Below are positions 7,749 through 16,236 of a stretch of DNA of 64,000 nucleotides, one piece after another. Below the pieces are notes generated by a model, which saw nothing but the letters and a program-made list of their open reading frames with translations, did no database searches and had not been told where the DNA came from. Made by a program: the position numbers and the translations under genes. Position 1 is the first letter of the stretch, and each line of letters starts with the position of its first letter. Origin of the DNA: an uncultured bacterium (GTDB lineage Bacteria > Vulcanimicrobiota > CADAWZ01); the NCBI GenBank assembly GCA_902790465.1, contig CADASF010000001.1, positions 1 through 64,000 of the forward strand. The letters are read 5' to 3'.

Positions 7749-8739
7749 TTTCTTCTGTTTCAGCCATATCTTCAGCAAAAAGTCTTATAATATCTTTTTT
7801 TATCATTCTTTCAGCTAATTTTATCGCATTCTCAACAGCATCATATTTTGCTCGTCCATGTGCCTTAATTGAAATTCCATCAATACCAAATAACAAAGCT
7901 CCACCATATTCAGAATGATCCATTTCCTTTTTCAATTTCTTAAAAACGCTTTTCATAAGCATAGCTCCAAGAATAGAGATAGGATTTTTTCCTATGTGTT
8001 GCTTTATTAATTTAGTAACTAATCCACCTGTTCCCTCTGCTGTCTTTAAAATGATATTTCCAACAAAACCATCTGCAACAGCAACATCTACAACACCTTC
8101 CATGAGTGTATTTGGTTCAACATTTCCCTTAAAATTGACATTTGATTTTTCCAAAAGTTCATAAGTAGATTGAATGAAACTACTTCCCTTATATTCTTCT
8201 GAACCAATATTAATAAGACCAACTGTTGGATTTTCAACATTTAATATATGTTTTGCATAAGTAGAACCCATTTTAGCAAATTGAACAAGATATTCAGGTT
8301 TACATTCAGGATTTGCCCCTGCATCGAGTAAAATTGTTGGCTTATTAAAAGAAGGAAGTACCACAGAAATAGCTGGTCGCTTAATTTTTGCACTTTTCAA
8401 TCTTCCAATGTGAAGTACAGATGCTTCTAAAAAAGCTCCAGTATTTCCTGCTGTAATAACAGCATCTGCTTTTTTCTCTTTTACCAAATTTGCGGCAAGT
8501 ATTATAGAAGCCCTTCTTTTCTTTCTAAGAGCAACAGAAGGACTTTCTGCCATTTCTATGAATTCATCCGTGTGTAATATTGTTATCTTTTTTGTATTGG
8601 CTGGAATCAAAGGCTTTATTTTATTTTCATCACCAACAAGAATTATATCTGATTCTAAATAAGAAGATGCTTTAACAGCTCCCTTAACTATTTCAATAGG
8701 AGCATTATCTCCACCCATTGCATCTATTGCAATTTTCAT
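7741..8739 (-). CDS. plsX: Phosphate acyltransferase PlsX
   Basis: PlsX converts acyl-ACP to acyl-phosphate, the donor for PlsY in phospholipid synthesis; it is a peripheral membrane enzyme. The 332 residues match the family, with the N-terminal MKIAIDAMGGDNAP signature, GNTGAFLEASVLHIGRLK, LLDAGANPECKPEYLVQFA, NIGSEEYKGS, and VADGFVGNIILKTAEGT. Usually fapR or fab genes lie next to it; here only recG follows, translationally coupled by an 8-base overlap. The gene faces away from the TPR gene at 8849, so the 109-base gap must hold two promoters. Confidence 0.97.
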   Translation of the reverse strand: MKIAIDAMGGDNAPIEIVKGAVKASSYLESDIILVGDENKIKPLIPANTKKITILHTDEFIEMAESPSVALRKKRRASIILAANLVKEKKADAVITAGNTGAFLEASVLHIGRLKSAKIKRPAISVVLPSFNKPTILLDAGANPECKPEYLVQFAKMGSTYAKHILNVENPTVGLINIGSEEYKGSSFIQSTYELLEKSNVNFKGNVEPNTLMEGVVDVAVADGFVGNIILKTAEGTGGLVTKLIKQHIGKNPISILGAMLMKSVFKKLKKEMDHSEYGGALLFGIDGISIKAHGRAKYDAVENAIKLAERMIKKDIIRLFAEDMAETEENG

Positions 8740-8848
8740 TTAATAAATATTCTCCCAAAATAATTCAAAAAGGTTTTTTTGTTATAATGTAAAAAATATT
8801 ATTTCTATTATATTTTTCTAAATCCCTTCATAAAAGGAGCTTATCATT

Positions 8849-10456
8849 TTGTTTAAAAGAATCATAATATTTATTTTATCTATTTTAGTTTTTGTAATAC
8901 CATTCTCTGAAGGAGTATATGCCAAAAAGTCTAAAAATTATACCCCAGCAAAACAAACAGCAACAAAAAAAATAAAACAAACACCTGCTATGAAAAATTA
9001 TGAAGAAGGCTGTTCTTATGAAAAAGCTGGACTTGTTGATAAAGCTATAGAATTTTTCGAACAGGCAGTAAAAGAAGATCCTAAAATGAATGCTGCCCTA
9101 TTTAGATTAGCTTCTCTGTACGATATAAAAGGAAGATTACAGGACTCAAAAAAAATATATATAAAAATATTGGAACAAGATAAAACATTCTATCTCGCAT
9201 ATAACAATTTGGGAATAGTAGAATATAGATTGGGTAATCATCAAGCAGCTTTAAAAAATTGGGTAGAAAGTTTAAAATATAATCCAAATCAAGAGCAAGT
9301 ATATAACAACATAGGAATGTCCTTGATTATGGATGAAAAATATGAATCTTCTATTAAATATTTTGATCAGGCACTAAAAATAAAACCACTTTTCCAAGAC
9401 GCAGCAAAAAATCGAGCATTCGCCTTACTTAAAGCAGGAAGATATTCAGAAGCAGACGCTCAACTATCAAAAAATTCGAAAGTATTTTCGTATAATCCAT
9501 ATTCATATTACAACTATGCATGTTTTTGCAGAGAATATCACAACTATCCTGCAGGAATCAGAAATATGGACAATGCACTAAAAAAGAAAAGTAATGTACC
9601 TGCTTTTTATTGGGAATATGCACTAAATTTAGCCTATAATGGTGAATTTGATAAAGCATTGGAAAAAATGGAAGAATCAAACTCAAATTCTGAAAGTTTT
9701 GGCTATAATAAAACAATGGGGAGAATTTATCAATTAAAAGGTGATTATGACAAAGCTCTTCCATTTTATTTAAAAGCACAGGCAAACAATAATTTAGATT
9801 CAAGTTTATATGCTTGGTTAGGCACTTTATATTCACAGATGAAATTTGAAAGCAAAGCACAAGAAACTTGGACAACTGGGCTATCAAAAATTAAAAACTC
9901 ATCTGAAATATATTTAGCAAGAGCTGAATATAAATATATAAAAGGCGATTATTCAGGAGTTATTTCAGATACAAATACTGTTTTAGCAACAAATCCAAAT
10001 TCTTTTGAAGCATTTGGAATAAAAGCAAGAGCATTGTACAAACAAAAACAAACACAGCAGGCAATAGAATTATTCAACAAATCAATAGAAGCCTGTCCAT
10101 ATTACTATGAATCATTTGATTCACTTGCACAAATTTATTTGGATGAAAAAGACTTAAAAAAAGCAAGTGAGATAATATCTAATGCCATTGAAAGCAATCC
10201 AAAACAACCTGCATTATACTGTACACTTGGAAGAATATATTTTGAAATGGGTAATCAGCCACAGGCAGTAAGAGCTTGGATGGATGGACTTGCACTAAAT
10301 GGTTCTTATGCTCCAATATATTACAATTTAGGAAGAGCTGCTGAGTTATCAAATGACATGGATGAAGCAAAGAGATATTATAACATATATCTAAAACATG
10401 CCCCTGAAGGCGAATATGCAGACCAAGCAAGAAAAAAAATAATGAAAAATAAGTAA
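8849..10456 (+). CDS. Exported TPR-repeat protein
   Basis: The 535-residue product starts at TTG 8849, with AAGGAG about 10 bases upstream. A TATAAT at 8783-8788 is a likely -10 box. Residues 1-25 form a signal peptide (FKRIIIFILSILVFVIPFSEG, cleaved near VYA-KK). From about residue 48 to the end there are roughly 13 TPR units, recognisable by G/A-Y-L and P-x-x spacing (for example AYNNLGIVEYRLGNHQAALKNW). TPRs are protein-binding scaffolds; nothing identifies the partner. It is a single-gene transcript, followed by a strong terminator. The organism encodes at least two further large TPR proteins in this window. Confidence 0.85.
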   Translation: MFKRIIIFILSILVFVIPFSEGVYAKKSKNYTPAKQTATKKIKQTPAMKNYEEGCSYEKAGLVDKAIEFFEQAVKEDPKMNAALFRLASLYDIKGRLQDSKKIYIKILEQDKTFYLAYNNLGIVEYRLGNHQAALKNWVESLKYNPNQEQVYNNIGMSLIMDEKYESSIKYFDQALKIKPLFQDAAKNRAFALLKAGRYSEADAQLSKNSKVFSYNPYSYYNYACFCREYHNYPAGIRNMDNALKKKSNVPAFYWEYALNLAYNGEFDKALEKMEESNSNSESFGYNKTMGRIYQLKGDYDKALPFYLKAQANNNLDSSLYAWLGTLYSQMKFESKAQETWTTGLSKIKNSSEIYLARAEYKYIKGDYSGVISDTNTVLATNPNSFEAFGIKARALYKQKQTQQAIELFNKSIEACPYYYESFDSLAQIYLDEKDLKKASEIISNAIESNPKQPALYCTLGRIYFEMGNQPQAVRAWMDGLALNGSYAPIYYNLGRAAELSNDMDEAKRYYNIYLKHAPEGEYADQARKKIMKNK

Positions 10457-10480
10457 AACTGTAAAATAAGTAAAACTGTA

Positions 10481-10520
10481 AAATTGAGCTATGAAAAATT
10501 TTTATAGCTCAATTTTTTTT
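10481..10520 (+). terminator. Rho-independent terminator after TPR gene
   Basis: AAATTGAGCTAT (10481-10492) pairs with ATAGCTCAATTT (10504-10515) and is followed by a run of T. It ends the TPR transcript ahead of the radical SAM cluster. Confidence 0.9.
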
Positions 10521-10604
10521 ATTATTTTTTTAAAAAATGACAGAATCTGTCTATATAAATGATCTATAATAAAAATGTCTATAAAAAATGGAGTAAAAAC
10601 AGAA

Positions 10605-11957
10605 ATGAAAGTTTTATTTATAAGTGCCTCAAAACGCTGGGAAGGAAGAACATATAGAGAATATCCATATGGTGTTGGTATCTTGGCTACAATAACACAT
10701 TTAGCAGGTCATGAAGTTCATATACTCGATATGGCTTCTGACTTGCGTGATTACATGGATGTTGTCAAAGATTTTCAACCAGACATTGTTGCAATTTCAT
10801 TTATGTCACCTTCTGTCAAAATAGCTTCAACAGTAATAAAAGACATAAGTAAAAATTCATACTGTAAAATAGTAGCAGGCGGTATTCACAGTACACTATA
10901 TCCTAAATCAATATTAGAATATGGTGCAAATGTCGTAATGATTGGCGAAGGTGAACCAACTATTTTAGATGTACTAAAAGCATTAGATTCTTCAAATAAT
11001 AATATAGAAAAAGAACTTGAAAAAATTCCAAATTTAGTTTTTAAATCAAAATCAAATGAAATTAAATATACTAAAAAAGTTGCTCAACTTGTCAATTTAG
11101 ATGAATTACCTATAATGAATAGAGACCTTTTTGATTTAAATTTATATGCTCATCATACAATTTTGACAAGCAGATGTTGTCCTTATGGTTGCAATTTTTG
11201 CTGTTCATGGGCTCCTGGTGGAAAAGTAGGAAGAGTTATGTCTTCAGATAGGATTTTACAAGAACTTGAATGGCTTGTAAATAAATACGGAAAATTAACT
11301 CTTTACTGGGGAGATGAAATATTCTTTTGGACTCGTGAAGCAAGAATGAATTTCTGTAAAATACTAAAAGAAAAAAAATTACCAATTGAATTTATAGCAC
11401 AATTAAGAGCTGATTTAATAGACAAAGAATTAATAGAAGCATTGTTAAATGTAGGTTGTGTAAAAATTTGTATAGGGGCTGAATCAGGTTCTGATAAACT
11501 TCTAAAAACAGCAAACAAAAAAATCACAGCTTCTCAAATTGAAAAAGCAATATCAACTTGTGTTTCAGTAGGTGTTTCTTGTAAAACTTGGTGGATGGTA
11601 GGTCTACCTGGTGGAGACAAAAAAGAGCAACTAAAAGCACTCGATATCATCGAAAATTCAATGCCAAACGAAGTTGCTGTTCATCAATTTGTACCATTAC
11701 CAGGTTCAAAATTTTGGAACAATGCTAAAGAATATGGAATCAATTTGCCAAGTGAATCTGAATTTGAAAACTTGACTTACTATAGTGATCCCAAAAATGT
11801 AAAATATGACTATCTATCTGGAGAAGAATTACTGGAAATATTGAAAACTTATGAAAACAAACTGTCTTCACTTGGATATGTCTCTACGGACAAAGCGACC
11901 AAAGATTCAAAACATGTATTTACAACACCTTTCCAAAAAACTACATTTAATGTTTAA
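10605..11957 (+). CDS. B12-binding-domain radical SAM protein
   Basis: I choose ATG 10605 (MKVLFIS), the normal N-terminus of the B12-binding fold, with GGAG upstream; an in-frame ATG at 10575 lies at or before the likely start point of a TATAAT at 10565-10570 and has no ribosome site. The 450-residue product has a cobalamin-binding-like Rossmann domain (about 1-140, with PDIVAISFMSP, GGIHSTLYP and MIGEGEPT) and a radical SAM core with CPYGCNFC (C-x3-C-x2-C) near residue 200, GAESGSD and a C-terminal region with LPGSKFW. Such enzymes make methyl transfers or rearrangements on diverse substrates, or act on tRNA or lipids; the substrate cannot be read here. It heads a five-gene plus-strand cluster to 14686. 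Confidence 0.85.
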   Translation: MKVLFISASKRWEGRTYREYPYGVGILATITHLAGHEVHILDMASDLRDYMDVVKDFQPDIVAISFMSPSVKIASTVIKDISKNSYCKIVAGGIHSTLYPKSILEYGANVVMIGEGEPTILDVLKALDSSNNNIEKELEKIPNLVFKSKSNEIKYTKKVAQLVNLDELPIMNRDLFDLNLYAHHTILTSRCCPYGCNFCCSWAPGGKVGRVMSSDRILQELEWLVNKYGKLTLYWGDEIFFWTREARMNFCKILKEKKLPIEFIAQLRADLIDKELIEALLNVGCVKICIGAESGSDKLLKTANKKITASQIEKAISTCVSVGVSCKTWWMVGLPGGDKKEQLKALDIIENSMPNEVAVHQFVPLPGSKFWNNAKEYGINLPSESEFENLTYYSDPKNVKYDYLSGEELLEILKTYENKLSSLGYVSTDKATKDSKHVFTTPFQKTTFNV

Positions 11958-11974
11958 ATGAGGTAAAAATATAA

Positions 11975-12937
11975 ATGTTAAATATAAGCAAATACCTTAG
12001 GATTTCAATTACAAACAAGTGTAACTATACTTGTTATTATTGCCATCGTGAAGGTAATTACTCAGAATCAAATTTTATGCTTACTCCCCAGGATTTACAC
12101 TTTGTTTGTCAAATTGCATTGGAAAATGGTTTCACTAAATTCAAAATAACAGGGGGAGAACCAACTGTACGTCCTGACATCTGCGAGGTAATAAAAGAAA
12201 TTTCTTCTTTAAATCTTCCCGATTTGTCAATGATAACAAATGGGACAAGATTAGCTGAAATGTCAAAATCTCTTTGGGATGCAGGATTGCATAGATTAAA
12301 TATTACATTAAATACAATAAATCCAAATAGACTTGCAAAAATTCAACTTGGCGACAAATTTAAACAAGGTGAAACAGATATCACAAGATACGAATCCATC
12401 ATAAAAAAGGTATTTAGTGGAATAGAAGAAGCACAACGTGTAGGATTTAAAAACATAAAGTTGAATTTTGTATATTTTGATGATAATAGTAAATATGATT
12501 TAGAAGAAGTAGTAGAATTTTCAAAATCATACAGCTGTATTGTTGTACTTCTTCCAATTTTAGATGAAAAATCATATAGTTTAGAATATCTTTACAAATT
12601 TATACAGAAATTTGATATTATAAAAGAAGAGCTTGTAATTGACGATGAAGGAATTCAAAAGAAATTACTTTATTTAAAAAATGGAGCTCGTATATTGTTG
12701 AGATTAGATGAAGTCAATTATTACAAACCTTATGTTTTTTGTAATGAATGTTCGAACACCAAACAATGTCGTGAAGGAATATTTCCAATAAGACTTAGTT
12801 CAGATGGAAAACTAATTCCCTGTATGGCAAATCAAAGCAATAGAATAGATATTGTTAAATTTACAAAAAATAGAGATACAAAATCATTAAACGAGGCATT
12901 CAAAAGGATAAAAGGATGGCATAAAGTAGATGAATAA
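11975..12937 (+). CDS. Radical SAM protein, MoaA-like fold
   Basis: The 320 residues carry CNYTCYYC (C-x3-C-x2-C) for the SAM cluster near residue 17, then KITGGEPTVRPDI and SMITNGTRLA, as in MoaA-type enzymes. A C-terminal Cys set, CNECSNTKQC followed by PIRLSSDGKLIPC, resembles the second 4Fe-4S site of MoaA or SPASM-like proteins. It lacks the C-terminal Gly-Gly of MoaA and no molybdopterin genes are near, so molybdenum-cofactor synthesis is unlikely. GAGGT lies 12 bases before ATG 11975, and the stop overlaps the next gene by 8 bases, so both are probably co-translated. Substrate unknown. Confidence 0.82.
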   Translation: MLNISKYLRISITNKCNYTCYYCHREGNYSESNFMLTPQDLHFVCQIALENGFTKFKITGGEPTVRPDICEVIKEISSLNLPDLSMITNGTRLAEMSKSLWDAGLHRLNITLNTINPNRLAKIQLGDKFKQGETDITRYESIIKKVFSGIEEAQRVGFKNIKLNFVYFDDNSKYDLEEVVEFSKSYSCIVVLLPILDEKSYSLEYLYKFIQKFDIIKEELVIDDEGIQKKLLYLKNGARILLRLDEVNYYKPYVFCNECSNTKQCREGIFPIRLSSDGKLIPCMANQSNRIDIVKFTKNRDTKSLNEAFKRIKGWHKVDE

Positions 12938-13574
12938 AAGACCAATATATATATGTTTTGAAGGTCTTGATGGTTCAGGAAAAACAACTCTATTTAAAAA
13001 AATAGTAAAAAAGCTAAAAGAAGAAGGATTTACCCTTTGCGAAGTATCTCCTACTCAAAAATGTGGTGAGCATGATTTATGGGAAAATATATATGATAAA
13101 TTTAAATTTTTAAAAGATATTATATTTTTCCGTAACTTTTTATATGCACATCGATCAAATATTGTAGCCAAAAATATTGATTGGAATGTCGATCTTCTAA
13201 TAGGAGATAGAAGCATAATAACAAGTTTTATGTGTCGTTGGTCTAAATATGAGTTAAAAAATAAAAAAATAATCGCAAGAGTAAATTTCCTTGAATCAAA
13301 AATACCAACTCCTGATTATGCCATATATTTAGATGTAACTCCTGAAAATCTACAAAAACGCCTAAAATCTCGAGGCAATACTGATATTGACGAAACTGAA
13401 AAACGTTCACAAGAAATGCGTTATGCCTACGATTTTCTAAGGAATAATCCTAAAGCTGTTTCAAGGATTGAAAAAGTGAAATGGCTTGTCATAGATGGTA
13501 ATCCTCCAGAAGAAGAAGTATTTCAAAATGCTTGGGAGGAAATTATATCTTTACTTCAAAATGTAAAAAAATAA
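12930..13574 (+). CDS. Thymidylate-kinase-like P-loop kinase
   Basis: The 214-residue protein has the Walker A motif FEGLDGSGKTT at residues 9-19, a GDRSIITSF segment in the place of the DRY/DRS substrate-binding motif of thymidylate kinases, and a lid-like segment with RLKSRGNTDIDETE. Length and layout match dTMP kinase, but sequence around the thymidylate pocket looks divergent and its location between a radical SAM enzyme and a Gre-like factor is unusual for a housekeeping tmk. It could phosphorylate a modified nucleotide or another small substrate. It starts 8 bases inside the upstream gene. Confidence 0.75.
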   Translation: MNKRPIYICFEGLDGSGKTTLFKKIVKKLKEEGFTLCEVSPTQKCGEHDLWENIYDKFKFLKDIIFFRNFLYAHRSNIVAKNIDWNVDLLIGDRSIITSFMCRWSKYELKNKKIIARVNFLESKIPTPDYAIYLDVTPENLQKRLKSRGNTDIDETEKRSQEMRYAYDFLRNNPKAVSRIEKVKWLVIDGNPPEEEVFQNAWEEIISLLQNVKK

Positions 13575-13598
13575 TTTAATTGAAAGGATATTATTTTT

Positions 13599-14117
13599 AT
13601 GGATAAAACACCCAAAAAACTAACCGAAGAAGGAAGAGAAAAACTGAAATTAGAAATTCAGAAAATGCAGGAAGACCTAAAAAAACTTCGTGAAATCAAA
13701 GCAAATGCTTATACAGCGACTGGAGATACTTGGCATGATAACCCATATTTCAATGAATTGGAAAGAGATGAACAGCAACTCGTTGTAAAAATAGCTTTAG
13801 CAGAAAAAACAATGCATGAAGCAGAAATAGTTGATACTTCAAAACACGATGCAAATACAGTAGAAATAGGTTCAATTTTCAAATGTCATTGCTGTTACAA
13901 TAATGACAAAGATGACATTGAAGAAGAAGTATTTGAAATTGTTGGTCATGGTGAATCAAGTATTGAAGAGGGAAAACTTGATTATGAATCACCAGTAGCT
14001 AAAAATCTCCTTGGACATAAATTAAATGATGTAATAGTTTTTAAGATTCCAGCAGGTGAAGTTGCATATACAATAGTAAAATTTTATAAAAACTGGAAAG
14101 AAGTAGAGGCTGAGTGA
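13599..14117 (+). CDS. GreA/GreB-family transcript cleavage factor homologue
   Basis: The 172-residue protein has the Gre layout: N-terminal antiparallel coiled coil (about 1-80) and C-terminal FKBP-like domain ending SPVAKNLLGHKLNDVIVFKIPAGEVAYTI (about 132-160), the hallmark SPxAxAL-G-xxGD region. Gre factors insert the coiled coil into the RNA polymerase secondary channel and trigger RNA cleavage through two tip acids. The tip reads GDTWHDNPYF instead of GDLSENAEY, so two acids remain but with changed spacing. The middle has an extra segment with CHCCYNN. It may be a specialised Gre paralogue or an inhibitor such as Gfh1. AAAGGA precedes ATG 13599. Confidence 0.75.
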   Translation: MDKTPKKLTEEGREKLKLEIQKMQEDLKKLREIKANAYTATGDTWHDNPYFNELERDEQQLVVKIALAEKTMHEAEIVDTSKHDANTVEIGSIFKCHCCYNNDKDDIEEEVFEIVGHGESSIEEGKLDYESPVAKNLLGHKLNDVIVFKIPAGEVAYTIVKFYKNWKEVEAE

Positions 14118-14119
14118 TA

Positions 14120-14686
14120 ATGCCCAATAAAACAGTTTTTTTTTGTGGACCACATACCTGTGGAAAAACCACAATATTGAAAACTTTAAAAAATGAAGGT
14201 TTTTTCCAAGAAATTGGTTCCGAAATAGGAAAAGATATCTATTATATAAGAAAATTAGTAACGGGTGAACAAAGTGAAGATTTCGAATGGGAAGTAACAA
14301 ATCTTGAACTTGAACGAGACAAAAAATTTTTAAACATTTCTGGACTTGTAGGAATTGAAACTTGGCACCCTGGAAACTTAGCTTATGTTGCTGTTAGAAA
14401 TCCCAAAATACTAGATAAAATTGCAGAAGCTATGAAAAAATCACCATTAATAAATTCTGCTTTTGGAATCTATCTTGATATTCCTCCAAATATCATATTT
14501 CAACGCACAAAAACATTTAAAAACAATAAAGAATGGGCAAAAAATTTCTATTCTGAAATAAATAAACATCTGCCAATGTGTTTTGAAAAATTGGGATTAA
14601 CCGAAAGAATTATAAAAATAGATGCAAGTGGAGATTTTGACTATGTATTGTCAGAAGTAAAATCTCAAATTTTAAAGTTTTTGTAA
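14120..14686 (+). CDS. P-loop nucleoside/nucleotide-kinase-like protein
   Basis: The 188-residue product carries the Walker A motif FFCGPHTCGKTT near its N-terminus and a C-terminal segment IYLDIPPNIIFQRTKTF that resembles the lid region of nucleoside and thymidylate kinases. A Cys sits inside the P-loop, which is uncommon. I start at ATG 14120; GTG 14114 is possible but only 4 bases from the AGAGG site and overlaps the stop of the Gre-like gene. It is the second kinase-like gene in this cluster, not a copy of the one at 12930. No function is assigned. The cluster ends here at a strong terminator. Confidence 0.65.
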   Translation: MPNKTVFFCGPHTCGKTTILKTLKNEGFFQEIGSEIGKDIYYIRKLVTGEQSEDFEWEVTNLELERDKKFLNISGLVGIETWHPGNLAYVAVRNPKILDKIAEAMKKSPLINSAFGIYLDIPPNIIFQRTKTFKNNKEWAKNFYSEINKHLPMCFEKLGLTERIIKIDASGDFDYVLSEVKSQILKFL

Positions 14687-14692
14687 AAAAAT

Positions 14693-14728
14693 AAAAAAGC
14701 CTGCGGATTTGAACTGCAGGCTTTTTTT
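14693..14728. terminator. Bidirectional terminator between convergent genes
   Basis: AAAAAAGCCTGC (14693-14704) pairs with GCAGGCTTTTTT (14716-14727). The A-run on one side and T-run on the other allow it to end both the plus-strand kinase cluster and the minus-strand protease gene. Confidence 0.92.
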
Positions 14729-14743
14729 CATTAACAATTATCT

Positions 14744-16129
14744 TTAAACAAGTTCTGCTTCTGGTATTTTATCTTTAATTTTTTTGAAAACATTAATCAT
14801 ATCCATTGATTCAACTGCTTCATCCCAATGTGTATCTTTTGCAAATTGCAAATCGACATAATCTTTTCCAAGATTGTATTTAGGAATTTCCATTTGAAGT
14901 CCATGGGCATTACCGTAATATTCTTTTTCACTTTGGTGAGCAATAACAGCTTCATCAATAGCAGACATAACTTTTTTAGCTTCAGATTTTAGAGTTTCAT
15001 CTTGTAATTCATCAGAATTTGCAACTAATTCACAGAAGTGATATATATCTTTTGAAGAATTTTCAAAACTCTTTGTACCATCTTTAATTTTATTTAAAAT
15101 TCCAACATTGTCCAAATCTTTTGTTGCTTCTAAAATTGCTTTTGCAAACTCATCAACTGCACCTGCAACCTTACCAATTTTACTTGTGTCTATAGCAGAC
15201 ATAGTTTGTAAATCTTTTTGATGTTTAGAAGCCGTTTTTACAATATGTTTTGCAAATTCTTCAGGAGTAACTTCTGTTTTTCCATTTAAAAGTTTATCAA
15301 AAAATGAAGGTTCTAATCCTCTTAAAACTTGTGCATAAGGCCAAAGTCCTGCAATTTTTATTTCTTTACCCTTCAAACCTGGAAGCTCCAAGCCATACCT
15401 TCTGCCTGCAATTTCTGTTTCTTCGGAAGCAACAATATAATTTGCAGCATCTTTTAATTCATATACAGATTCCATATTTGCCATAAGGCAGGCATCAAAT
15501 CCAAGGACATCAACTTTCTTTCCTGTTATTTCTTCAGCTTTAGAAAAAGCCTGTTTTAGTTCTTGTGGAGTCATCATATCGCCAAAACCATGACCATATT
15601 CTTCAACAATAGCTCCTTTTGAGCCACCACCATGGCTATTTAAAATGACAGCAACATGATCAGAAGGATATTTTTTGATTCCCCAAGCTATAAATTGTGC
15701 AAGAGTATCAGGATCAGCCATATTTACATGAGAGCCATTTTCTTTTACAACAGGCGAATTGATTCCAAAATGGTGATTTTTAGTTACATAATATGTAACG
15801 CAGTTTTGTTTTGGAAGATCGAGCATTGAAACGACATGAGCTGAATCACTTGAGCCTACTCGCTCCATTCTTTGAACTCCCTGTTTTATATAGTCACCAA
15901 CATCATTATCACCTGCTCCATAGTGAAGAACAGTCCAATTTTTATGAGCTTCAGGCTTTGCTTCTTCACATTCTTGTTGAGCAAATAAATCATCAAGAGC
16001 CAATAACTCTTCTTCTGTTACAATTTCTTCTTCAACAGGTATAGAAGTTGCTTTAACTTCTTGTTGAGGATTATTCTGTAAATTTTGAATATTATTTAAA
16101 TTTTGAGATGTTATATTACTTATATTCAT
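14744..16129 (-). CDS. Clostripain-type cysteine peptidase (family C11)
   Basis: The 461-residue protein has the C11 catalytic pair: His in ILNSHGGGSKG (about residue 166) and Cys in VLGFDACLMANMES (about 212), plus SEETEIAGRRYG. Clostripain-like enzymes cleave after Arg or Lys; some are secreted, others self-activating. There is no N-terminal signal peptide: the first 60 residues are polar and Asn/Gln/Glu-rich (MNISNITSQNLNNIQNLQNN), so it is either cytoplasmic or exported by a route other than Sec. The ribosome site is weak. It is a single-gene unit read toward the bidirectional terminator at 14693. Confidence 0.88.
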   Translation of the reverse strand: MNISNITSQNLNNIQNLQNNPQQEVKATSIPVEEEIVTEEELLALDDLFAQQECEEAKPEAHKNWTVLHYGAGDNDVGDYIKQGVQRMERVGSSDSAHVVSMLDLPKQNCVTYYVTKNHHFGINSPVVKENGSHVNMADPDTLAQFIAWGIKKYPSDHVAVILNSHGGGSKGAIVEEYGHGFGDMMTPQELKQAFSKAEEITGKKVDVLGFDACLMANMESVYELKDAANYIVASEETEIAGRRYGLELPGLKGKEIKIAGLWPYAQVLRGLEPSFFDKLLNGKTEVTPEEFAKHIVKTASKHQKDLQTMSAIDTSKIGKVAGAVDEFAKAILEATKDLDNVGILNKIKDGTKSFENSSKDIYHFCELVANSDELQDETLKSEAKKVMSAIDEAVIAHQSEKEYYGNAHGLQMEIPKYNLGKDYVDLQFAKDTHWDEAVESMDMINVFKKIKDKIPEAELV

Positions 16130-16236
16130 AATTTAGTCTCTTTTGTTTCTTTTGTCTTTATATAAATATATCACAAAATAAACATAAATGTTAATAAAAA
16201 TTTTGTTAAAATTCAGCAATTTTTTTGTAGATATAT

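Noticed and set aside
10451-10485. Tandem ATAAGTAAAACTGTAAA copies at the end of the TPR gene
   Set aside because: Two copies of 17 bases across a stop codon; a local slippage duplication with no visible role.
11975-12937. Molybdenum cofactor enzyme MoaA
   Set aside because: It has the radical SAM fold and extra Cys set, but no C-terminal Gly-Gly and no moa neighbours; left as MoaA-like.
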